This document shows positions 1 through 4,833 of a stretch of DNA of 5,471 bases, piece by piece. Below the pieces are notes generated by a model. It was not told the DNA's origin. It searched no databases and was given only the letters and a program-made list of their open reading frames with translations. The stretch lies in contig MNYO01000040.1 of NCBI GenBank assembly GCA_001873165.1, positions 1-5,471 of the forward strand. Reading direction: 5' to 3'. The position numbers and the translations under genes were made by a program. The number at the start of each line of letters is the position of its first letter. Position 1 is the stretch's first letter. This stretch comes from Candidatus Gracilibacteria bacterium CG2_30_37_12. Lineage in GTDB: Bacteria; Patescibacteriota; Gracilibacteria; BD1-5; UBA2023.

Positions 1-165
1 AGTATTCGTGTAGTAGTGGAAAATACTATCTGTGGAATGAAGCGATACAAAACAGCTTCTGATATTTTTAGGTGAAGAAAATGACAGGATGATATCTATA
101 CATTCATGGCAGCGGGGCTCTGGAATTTTCATTTACAGTACAAAACGTCATTTGGAAATACATAG
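1..165 (+). CDS. IS5-group DDE transposase, C-terminal fragment
   Basis: This is the last 54 residues of an insertion-sequence transposase, whose 5' part lies before the window. Frame 1 reads VVVENTICGMKRYK, then SDIFRGRKGQDD, then AAGLWNFHLQYK, and ends in TAG. The VVVENxxxGMKRYK segment matches the block around the third catalytic acid of IS5/DDE_4 transposases, so E7 of this fragment is the probable catalytic Glu. The AGLWNFHL tail is also typical of the family. Two in-frame TGA codons (73-75 and 82-84) must be read as Gly, so the element is adapted to a code-25 host. A terminator hairpin follows four bases after the stop. The identification rests on recalled family motifs. The IS5 group is likely, but the exact subgroup cannot be judged from this fragment. 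Confidence 0.85.
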
Positions 166-168
166 AAA

Positions 169-203
169 TACAAAAAAGAAGAGAAAACCTCCTCTTTTTT
201 GTA
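169..203 (+). terminator. Rho-independent terminator after the transposase
   Basis: The arms TACAAAAAAGAAGAG (169-183) and CTCCTCTTTTTTGTA (189-203) pair over 15 positions with one mismatch, around the loop AAAAC. The right arm carries the run of six T. It starts four bases after the transposase stop. The mirrored A run means it may also stop transcription entering the IS from the right. Confidence 0.75.
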
Positions 204-229
204 AATATATTATTACGGGACAAGTCTAA

Positions 230-420
230 TATATGACATATCGAAGAACCAGAAAACTCCCAGAAAGTTCCGATATCGGTTTCAGTTTCGTTTCAATACT
301 TTCTTGTTTCAATTTCGGTTCAATTGCAAGCAACGAAAAAGGAAATCTTTGGAAAAATCATTTTTCAAAACAATCGAAACTTTTGAAAACAAGGAACATC
401 GAAACGACATCTTGGAAAAT
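230..420. other. AT-rich spacer with no supported gene
   Basis: Both strands have a short open frame here (plus 233-424, 63 codons; minus 213-410, 65 codons when TGA is Gly). Neither product shows a recognisable motif or a start context. The stretch 280-326 repeats GTTTCA/GTTTCAA several times (GAAAC on the minus strand). A perfect 10-bp palindrome CCGATATCGG sits at 270-279. It lies between the IS end and the terminator of the minus-strand operon, so it is probably non-coding spacer or decayed sequence. Confidence 0.5.
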
Positions 421-453
421 ATAAAGCCCTTCCGAAAATGGAAAGGGCTTTAT
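421..453 (-). terminator. Terminator of the four-gene minus-strand operon
   Basis: The arms ATAAAGCCCTTCC (421-433) and GGAAAGGGCTTTAT (440-453) pair almost completely, with one bulged base, around a six-base loop GAAAAT. In the minus-strand transcript it begins two bases after the UAA of the DUF3768 gene. The descending arm runs into CTTTATATTTT, giving a U-rich 3' end. The arms are symmetric, so it could also act on plus-strand transcripts from the left. Confidence 0.75.
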
Positions 454-455
454 TG

Positions 456-827
456 TTAGTATTCTGATACTTTTGCGATTGTCAATATACGGGATGTTTT
501 CTCGGGATCAGAAGCATCTTCGCTCCCGCCATTGAGGTCTTTATTTTGGTAGTCAATTTTCCAGTAGAGTTTTTCATCTTCGTGGGAGAAAGAACCGTAA
601 TCGTGTTCTCCGTAAGGATCGTTATCGGAATTGAAATTGTCGAAGTTACGGACTTTCTCCATAATCTCGGAAACCACTATCGGTCAAAGTCGGTCAATTC
701 CTCTTGTGATGATTGTTTTCATTCGGGGAATATCTTTTCTATGATCGTCGTTCAGGTCGCATATTTTATGGGATGTCATTTTCTGGATTGGTGAAGTGAT
801 AAGATAAGGTATATATACGGAGTGCAT
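456..827 (-). CDS. DUF3768 family protein
   Basis: A 123-aa protein of unknown function, the last gene of the operon. The core follows the DUF3768 pattern as I recall it: DLNDDHRK (24-31), IITRGI (39-44), then FDNFNSDNDPYGEHDYGSF, then KLYWKIDYQNKDLNGGSEDASDP, ending TSRILTIAKVSEY at the C-terminus. Codon 48 (684-686) is TGA, read as Gly. A standard-code reading splits the domain between the TRGI and NDPYGEHD blocks, and the match on both sides shows the readthrough is real. I chose the ATG at 825-827 because it overlaps the upstream stop (TAATG), which suggests translational coupling, and GGAAGAG lies just upstream. A second ATG at 777-779 (MTSHKICDLND) is also possible and would give a length closer to the bare domain. 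The family is known mainly from accessory and plasmid DNA of Proteobacteria and has no established role. Confidence 0.85.
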
Positions 828-1414
828 TATCCATTCTCTTCCATCCACTCTTTCACCTCTTCGTATTCGATACCTGCAATTTTTTTCAGAATATGTTCGT
901 ATCCTCATTTATAATTCAAATGTTCTATGTATGAAGATCTGATGTAATTATTATAAAACTCTTGGAAATCCTCGTCTTCAAGAAGAGTCTCATTTACAAT
1001 ATCGGCTATTTCTATTTCCGAAGACGAATCATATTCCGCTTTCATTTTTACTATCCGATTTCTCAGTGATTCCAAATCCAGTTTCGAAAATAGATCAACA
1101 TCAACATAGTTCCAACTCAGGAACTCGTCAGCATTACCCGTGATAATAACTTCAATTAGCGTTTCATTAAAATAATCATTGTGTAAACATTCCGAATAGA
1201 AATCATCATTGACGCAAAACCCATTCACGGTCTCTATGTAGTAAACTCCAAAATCCGACCAGTTCATTTGTGTTGTGGCATCGACGGAAAACTTTCCATC
1301 GTAAAAAACGAAATGAACGTCTTGTCGGTAGTGTTCCACAAGTTGATACATTTCCGTAAGGCAGGATTTAAGGAATTCTTCTTTAAGTGTTTCGAACTTT
1401 CGTTTTGTTATCAT
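827..1414 (-). CDS. Hypothetical acidic protein, 195 aa
   Basis: I do not recognise this protein. It is rich in Asp and Glu, with aromatic clusters in the first half (VHFVFYDGKF, FGVYYIETVNGF) and a mostly helical, charged second half. Codon 170 (905-907) is TGA. Reading it as Gly adds a 26-residue tail ending EYEEVKEWMEENG before TAA, and the downstream ATG then overlaps that stop by one base. That tight junction supports both the code-25 reading and the operon. No signal peptide or membrane segment is visible, so a cytoplasmic location is likely. The start ATG at 1412-1414 has an AT-rich leader without a Shine-Dalgarno sequence and lies 33 bases after the preceding stop. The function is unknown. 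The place in an accessory operon with DUF3768 suggests a mobile-element-associated role, but only by context. Confidence 0.7.
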
Positions 1415-1447
1415 AATGTGTTTTGTTAATTTTAAAAAATAAATATT

Positions 1448-1798
1448 TTACCAACTTTGAAGTTTCAAGTATGGAAGATCCTTTATTTTCCGATAGAGGA
1501 GCTTGGTTCATCCGTCAAGATGCTTGTCATTCATCTCGCAGGACACTACAATGTTCTCACCGTGCCTTTTCCGTATCCTGTCCGCAAGTGTTTGTTCGGA
1601 AGCCCCATCCGAAATGAACTTTACGGGACGACTCCAAAACTCACCCTTCTCGTCGATGGAATACGAAACCTCCAATATTTCCAAGTAGGTGTTCGTCGTT
1701 TCTGCTCTGTATTGACCTATATAAGAAATGAGGAAGTGCGACACTTCGTCGAGATGGCGCTCTTTTATAAAGTAATTGAGATCTGTAATGGTATTCAT
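1448..1798 (-). CDS. Hypothetical protein, 116 aa
   Basis: Not recognised. The protein begins MNTITDLNYFIKERH, continues with a strand-rich middle (TYLEILEVSYSIDEKGEFW), and contains SDGASEQTLADRIRKRHGE, which looks like an exposed helix. Codon 97 (1508-1510) is TGA. Read as Gly it extends the protein by 20 residues to a TAA, ending YLKLQSW. Under the standard code the product would stop at 96 aa, so the extended end is inferred from the window-wide recoding, not from a family match. It starts 12 bases after the stop of the first operon gene and has no Shine-Dalgarno sequence. A 162-codon open frame on the opposite strand covers it, but the minus-strand genes form a continuous operon with a promoter and terminator, so that frame is taken as a shadow. 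Confidence 0.6.
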
Positions 1799-1810
1799 AG
1801 ACGTTTGGTA

Positions 1811-2170
1811 TTAGGAAATAGGATAAATTGGATCGGAAGTTCCGATAGCTGGATTCTCTGGGGCTATCGCGAAGAAAACTCTAAAATCGTTCTCCTTCTC
1901 TTCCCTCAAAGCCTCAATACGAAGCCAAAGGACGGCTTCTTCTGAACTCATAATCCGCACTAATTCGACGAGACAACCTCCTTCGCTACGGATCCGATCC
2001 TCGGAGTCCGAAAATCTTACAGAATACGTAAAGAACCTTCCGTCCGTTGTTCGGTAGAGAGTTTCCGTGAAATGTTCGAAGTAGGTTTCATTTCCACCTT
2101 CGGAGTAGTGTTCGCAAATTGCTTCCGCATTTTCCGTGTTGTAAGATTTCCCTTCAAATATGATATGCAT
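1811..2170 (-). CDS. Small mobile-element-type protein, 119 aa (first operon gene)
   Basis: The pattern GKSYNTENAEAI (7-18), TETLYRTTDGRFFTY (37-51), EGG, then an SSEEAVLWLRIEALREE helix resembles a widespread family of small proteins on phages, plasmids and integrative elements of Firmicutes and others (GKxYNTETAE, ETLYRTxxGxFF, GGE, SEEEAxxW). That family has no known function, and I recall it by motif only. The frame is open back to an ATG at 2354-2356. I chose the ATG at 2168-2170 because it is next to the GKSYNTE block and a good promoter lies 17-46 bases upstream, inside the would-be extension. The stop is TAA. All seven glycines use GGN codons and none use UGA, unlike most genes here. 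The gene probably leads the operon. Confidence 0.65.
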   Translation of the reverse strand: MHIIFEGKSYNTENAEAICEHYSEGGNETYFEHFTETLYRTTDGRFFTYSVRFSDSEDRIRSEGGCLVELVRIMSSEEAVLWLRIEALREEKENDFRVFFAIAPENPAIGTSDPIYPIS

Positions 2171-2187
2171 AGGTCGTATGGGGTTAA

Positions 2188-2216
2188 ATAGTAAAGCGGT
2201 TTTTTTATCCGCACAA
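2188..2216 (-). promoter_or_regulatory. Predicted promoter of the minus-strand operon
   Basis: On the minus strand, TTGTGC (2211-2216) and TACTAT (2188-2193) are separated by exactly 17 bases. The predicted transcription start falls about 10 bases before the ATG at 2170, giving a short leader. This supports 2170 over 2356 as the translation start. Within the spacer, GCGG and CCGC flank a run of A and could form a small stem. Confidence 0.5.
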
Positions 2217-2397
2217 GAGATATACGGCAATTTTTGGAAGAATTGGAAGATTTGTGCTAATTGGAGTTTTTGAGAGTTTGGGGATTTTGGATTTTTTGAA
2301 AAATAGATCTGTCGTTCTCGATACTTCCCATAATTCAATTGTGGGAAATAAATCACAGAAAGCCTTTCAAATAGGTATAAATACTTTTCGATAGAGT
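2217..2397. other. Divergent intergenic region between operon and recombinase promoters
   Basis: An AT-rich gap between the two divergent promoters. The operon reading frame stays open into it as far as 2356, but the encoded stretch shows no family motif, is low in complexity, and lies upstream of the predicted operon promoter. I see no RNA gene or clear repeat in it. Confidence 0.45.
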
Positions 2398-2425
2398 TTG
2401 CTTTCCTGAAAATATATGCTATTAT
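2398..2425 (+). promoter_or_regulatory. Predicted promoter of the tyrosine recombinase
   Basis: TTGCTT (2398-2403) and TATTAT (2420-2425) have a 16-base spacer, and TGC just before the -10 gives an extended -10 (TGCTATTAT). Transcription should start near 2432, leaving a leader of about 36 bases to the ATG at 2468. The left arm of an inverted repeat overlaps the -10. Confidence 0.5.
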
Positions 2426-2466
2426 TAGACGTAATTACTGATTTTATCATTTAAGTCTAATAAATA
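2420..2466. repeat. Inverted repeat over the recombinase promoter
   Basis: TATTATTAGAC (2420-2430) and GTCTAATAAATA (2455-2466) are inverted copies: eight bases match exactly (TATTAGAC/GTCTAATA) and AT-rich matches continue outside. The spacer is 24 bases. The left arm covers the -10 box and the right arm ends just before the start codon. It could be an operator for autoregulation or a recombinase binding site. It also resembles the presumed IS right end (GTCTAA), so a degraded IS remnant is another possibility. Confidence 0.4.
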
Positions 2467-2467
2467 T

Positions 2468-3058
2468 ATGCGTTTCGTTGATTGAATTAAAGATCCAAAA
2501 AAGATCTCACAAATAAAAAATATTCTCCGTGATAATGGTGATTATAGAAATCTCTTGTTATTTAGTCTTTGAATAAACGCGGCTTTAAGGATCCAAGATT
2601 TACTTTCTCTGCAAGTAAAGCATCTTTTTGAGGAAGATCTCACCATTCGGGAGTTTTTCGATATTAAGGAAATGAATACTTGAAAGTCTAATCGTATATT
2701 TATCACCCCAAAGGTTCGGGTTATTCTTTGAGAATACGCCGAAAAGTATCCGCATATTGTAGAAAATGCGGAAAATTATGTATTTTTTAGAAAAAAGAGT
2801 TTTCCATTAGGATCCAAACCTATTGGACGAAAGATGGCTTGGCTCTTTCTTTCTTGAATATGTAAGGATGTATGACTAAAAGGCTCCTATGGAACCCATA
2901 CTCTCCGCAAGACCTTCGGATGGATGGCACGAACCAATAATGTTTGAATAGAACTCATTCAAAAGAGATTGAACCATGGATCGCTCACGACAACTATGGC
3001 TTACTTGGGTATTACGAACGACGAAATGAAAGCCGCCTGCGACCGCTTGGATTTATAA
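2468..3058 (+). CDS. Tyrosine recombinase/integrase, catalytic-domain-only, 196 aa
   Basis: A site-specific DNA recombinase that should cut and rejoin DNA through a 3'-phosphotyrosine. All expected active-site residues are visible: R41 in INAALRIQDLL, K73 in MNTGKSNR, H144 and R147 in GTHTLRKTFG, H170 in LNHGS, and nucleophile Y179 in MAYLGIT. The protein starts almost directly at the catalytic domain. It lacks the N-terminal arm-binding and core-binding domains of phage integrases (usually 300-400 aa), like the short integrase-like recombinases of Firmicutes. Seven TGA codons (6, 35, 72, 88, 130, 136, 160) must be Gly, including the one before INAALR. A standard-code search finds no intact gene here. 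The ATG at 2468 is the first in frame after TAA at 2432-2434, and the gene ends in TAA. It is divergent from the four-gene operon and convergent with fic. It probably mobilises this region or resolves or inverts DNA, but no target site is proven. Confidence 0.9.
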
Positions 3059-3061
3059 AAA

Positions 3062-3202
3062 TTACTCTGGAAGTCTATCAACTGCCTGTTGAACGAAAGC
3101 GGATACCTCCGAGAACTCTTCTTTTATATAAGAGAGAACTCGTTCAAAAGTTTTGTCCTTATTTGTAATAGGGTCACCAAATATATTACAATATAAAACC
3201 AT
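3062..3202 (-). CDS. Possible small ORF or gene remnant, 46 aa
   Basis: A minus-strand frame between the recombinase stop and the hairpin at 3190-3230. The peptide contains FGDPITNKDKTFERVL, then SYIKEEFSEVSAFVQQAVD and RLPE, ending in TAA. The second half looks like a good amphipathic helix and the codon use looks coding. Its only ATG (3200-3202) lies inside the hairpin arm, which argues against normal initiation. It may be the C-terminal remnant of an older gene or simply chance. I recognise no family. Confidence 0.25.
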   Translation of the reverse strand: MVLYCNIFGDPITNKDKTFERVLSYIKEEFSEVSAFVQQAVDRLPE

Positions 3203-3230
3203 AAGTAGTCAATACTTGTGGTTTTATATT
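3190..3230. terminator. Shared hairpin terminator between recombinase and fic
   Basis: The arms AATATAAAACCATAAGTA (3190-3207) and TACTTGTGGTTTTATATT (3213-3230) pair over 18 positions with one exception, which is a G-U pair in the plus-strand RNA. The loop is GTCAA. It lies 21 bases beyond the fic stop on the minus strand and 131 bases after the recombinase stop on the plus strand, between convergent genes. The arms are AT-rich and carry their own U-rich tails, consistent with a bidirectional terminator. Confidence 0.65.
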
Positions 3231-3251
3231 TTAGAAAGTAGTATTTACATA

Positions 3252-4370
3252 CTATCTAAACAGTTGTAAGTAATCGGTCATCTCATACATCCTATTTCTT
3301 GAATATCCCGTAGTTTCTTTGAGAATTCCGATTTTTACAAGCTCCTTAATAGCACTATTGGCCGTTGCTGGCGTAGTGTAGAGAAGTTTAGTTGCATCTG
3401 CAAGAGTAACAACAGGCTTTGTATACATAGCACGTATAAGAATAGCGAGATTTTTCGCCTTTCTTCCAGTCATGGCAATTTTTTCTTCATATCACTGTCG
3501 AAGTTCAACAATTTTCGAAAGAGTTGAAACAGATTTCTTCGCTGTTTCTATTACTCAGGAAAGAAAGAATCGGAGCCATTGCTCTATATTATTTCCAGTT
3601 CGTACAAGTGTGAGTGAATCATAATATGCAACCCTATTCCGTTCAAAGAAGTCTGAGAGATGGAATGCTGGTTTTGATAAAATCCTCTGTTCCACAAGTT
3701 GGAGAATGATAAGAAGCCTTCCGAGACGCCCGTTTCCATCAAGAAAAGGATGGAGTGTTTCAAACTGGTAATGTGACAAGGCCATCTTAATAAGCGGAGG
3801 CATATCGAGTGTCTCATTGTACCAAAATTTCTCTATATCCGAAAGAAGAGGGCTAAGGTCATTTGGATGGGGAGGAATAAAGAAGGCACTTTCAAGGTTT
3901 GCTCCACCAATCCAGTTTTGACTCACCCGAATTTCCCCAGGTTGTTTGTTTTTTCCTCTCACTCACGAAAGAAGAATAGCATGAGTATTTCGAAGAAGTC
4001 TCCAAGAGAGTGATAGTTTCTCAAGTTCTTTAATACTTGTACTTAATGCCTTAATATAATTCTGCACTTCTTGCCAATCATCACGACGTTCAGGACTAAT
4101 TGATTCTTCGGACATCATTGCTTCATCAATCTCAGTACGGGTTCCTTCGATGCGACTTGATTCAGTAGCCTCCTTTGCTACATGCATACGAATGAAAAAA
4201 TCCACATCTGGAACGAGTTGTGCATAGGCATTCAGTTCCCCAAGAGCAAGAGTTGCTTCAGAAAGAAGTATATCGATTCGTTTATCTTCCCATCGATAGG
4301 GAACATTGATGGGATTTGGAAGAAAACTCTTGTATCTATATTGCTGTCTATAGGTTCCAGATTGAAACAT
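3252..4370 (-). CDS. Fic family protein, class II (self-inhibited), with C-terminal winged helix
   Basis: A 372-aa Fic-domain enzyme. Fic proteins usually transfer AMP from ATP to a Ser, Thr or Tyr hydroxyl of a target protein. The catalytic motif [12 protein letters not shown] (207-218) is complete, with H207 as base, D211 for the metal and the GNGR anion hole. The inhibitory motif SSRIEG (71-76) fits (S/T)xxxE(G/N) and lies N-terminal, so E75 should block ATP gamma-phosphate binding (class II). [21 protein letters not shown] (136-156, given here in two adjoining pieces: [21 protein letters not shown]) is the conserved block before the Fic core. Residues 300-372 form a winged helix-turn-helix. 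Three TGA codons encode Gly: 136 (invariant in the family), 272 and 293. Under the standard code the gene splits into three fragments. Length and domain order are normal for the family. The stop is TAG. It has its own promoter at 4404-4431. The target is unknown, and a toxin-like or stress-response role is inference. Confidence 0.95.
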
Positions 4371-4403
4371 AGTTTGTAATTCTTATAAAATAATCTTGAA
4401 GAG

Positions 4404-4431
4404 ATTATATTGAGAAACTACAATAAAACAA
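4404..4431 (-). promoter_or_regulatory. Predicted fic promoter
   Basis: On the minus strand, TTGTTT (4426-4431) and a perfect TATAAT (4404-4409) are separated by 16 bases. The transcript should start about 27 bases before the ATG at 4370. The leader (AAGAATTACAAACT before ATG) has no Shine-Dalgarno sequence. Confidence 0.55.
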
Positions 4432-4455
4432 ATTCTTATTTTAATTTCATTTGTA

Positions 4456-4488
4456 AAACTATATTAAAGTTAATACTTAATATAGTTT
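4456..4488. repeat. Long AT-rich palindrome between divergent promoters
   Basis: AAACTATATTAAAGT (4456-4470), centre TAAT, then ACTTAATATAGTTT (4475-4488). The arms are exact inverted copies over 14 bases apart from one inserted A. It lies about 25 bases upstream of the fic -35 box and ends at the -35 region of the plus-strand promoter at 4486-4514. It fits an operator serving both divergent promoters. A terminator is less likely, because I see no plus-strand gene reading in and fic reads away from it. Confidence 0.45.
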
Positions 4489-4514
4489 CATAGACAGATG
4501 AACAAAATTATAAT
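4486..4514 (+). promoter_or_regulatory. Candidate promoter for the small transcript at 4521-4709
   Basis: A perfect TATAAT at 4509-4514 has the weak -35 match TTTCAT (4486-4491) 17 bases upstream, or TTCATA 16 bases upstream. The predicted start is near 4521. The -10 box is strong and the -35 poor, so the call depends on the terminator at 4675-4709, which implies that something is transcribed from here. Confidence 0.35.
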
Positions 4515-4520
4515 AGTCTG

Positions 4521-4709
4521 AGAAACCTGAACAAAAAACTCATACAACTTACGCTGGAAATTTCATTGGGAATACAATAAACAACTCTATCCACCTATCG
4601 AACATCTCTGTAAAAGTGTGAGATAAAATATCTGAGGTTCACCAAAAGAATTTCAAAGGATTTTTATCACAGAGAAGAGCTCATTTTCGGCAATGTAGAG
4701 CTCTTTTTT
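4521..4709 (+). ncRNA. Candidate structured non-coding RNA of about 190 nt
   Basis: A promoter-like TATAAT lies just before this stretch and a strong intrinsic terminator closes it, yet no convincing protein fits between them. Nested pairing is possible: GAAACCT (4522-4528, one bulged A) with AGGTTC (4635-4640), CTCATAC (4539-4545) with GTGTGAG (4616-4622), and TTAC (4549-4552) with GTAA (4610-4613). Inside them ATTG and CAAT can close a small hairpin. An alternative fold pairs CTCTGT (4606-4611) with ACAGAG (4669-4674) and GATAAAA (4622-4628) with TTTTATC (4662-4668), which excludes the first. I recognise no Rfam-type consensus. A 6S-like RNA or a metal-linked leader are only ideas. The competing reading is a 42-aa ORF (4498-4626) whose codons would contain the TATAAT box. 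Confidence 0.3.
4675..4709 (+). terminator. Strong rho-independent terminator
   Basis: AAGAGCTC (4675-4682) and GAGCTCTT (4698-4705) pair perfectly. Inside them CATT and AATG can extend the stem around TTCGGC with a small bulge. A run of six T (4704-4709) follows directly. This is the clearest plus-strand terminator in the window. It isolates the ZIP gene from anything upstream. Confidence 0.8.
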
Positions 4710-4777
4710 GTTGTCTATGAGAAGTTCAATCATAGTATTCTATATGATGAATTCAGAAAGATATTCACAATAAATAT

Positions 4778-4805
4778 TTGCTTCCTCCGATATTTTTTAT
4801 ATAGT
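4778..4805 (+). promoter_or_regulatory. Predicted promoter of the ZIP transporter
   Basis: TTGCTT (4778-4783) and TATAGT (4800-4805) have a 16-base spacer. TTGCTT is the same -35 hexamer seen at the recombinase promoter. The predicted start near 4812 leaves a leader of about 22 bases, AT-rich and without a Shine-Dalgarno sequence. No clear operator palindrome for a metal regulator is visible beside it. Confidence 0.5.
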
Positions 4806-4833
4806 ACATACTACTTCTAAAAATATACATCTT

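Larger units (their letters stand above)
1..229 (+). mobile_element. Right end of an IS5-like insertion sequence (partial)
   Basis: The transposase C-terminus and its terminator lie here, so the right end of the element should fall shortly after base 203. A plausible terminal sequence is GGGACAAGTCTAA (217-229). Read from outside inwards it is TTAGACTTGTCCC, which resembles IS5-family ends flanked by a TTA/TAA-type duplication. The left end is outside the window, so the terminal repeat and target duplication cannot be matched. The right boundary is therefore inferred. Confidence 0.45.

Noticed and set aside
270..326. CRISPR-like repeats (GTTTCAA is a common CRISPR repeat end)
   Set aside because: The copies are only six or seven bases long, unevenly spaced, and have no spacer-length intervals.
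1457..1945. 162-codon plus-strand open frame
   Set aside because: It lies opposite two minus-strand genes of a tightly packed operon with promoter and terminator, shows no recognisable motif, and has no promoter of its own.
2171..2356. N-terminal extension of the 119-aa operon gene to the ATG at 2354-2356
   Set aside because: The family-like motif starts right after the ATG at 2170, the extension has no motif, and a TTGTGC-17-TACTAT promoter lies inside it.
2944..3168. 74-codon plus-strand open frame
   Set aside because: It overlaps the catalytic C-terminus of the recombinase in another frame, so it is a shadow.
3239..3254. Short palindrome TAGTA-TTTACA-TACTA at the fic stop
   Set aside because: Five-base arms in AT-rich sequence are too weak to call, and the real hairpin is adjacent at 3190-3230.
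3252..4370. Fic region as a pseudogene broken by stop codons
   Set aside because: All three interruptions are TGA, the frame never shifts, and every conserved motif is intact on both sides, so recoding explains it better than decay.
4498..4626. 42-aa plus-strand ORF with two in-frame TGA (begins MNKIIIVGETGTKN)
   Set aside because: It matches no family I know, and its codons 4-6 contain the TATAAT box that best explains transcription into the terminator at 4675-4709. Kept only as the alternative to the RNA call.
4614..4820. Plus-strand open frame of about 68 codons without a start codon
   Set aside because: It runs straight through the strong terminator and the ZIP promoter, has no ATG, GTG or TTG start, and shows no motif. 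It is probably chance in AT-rich sequence.
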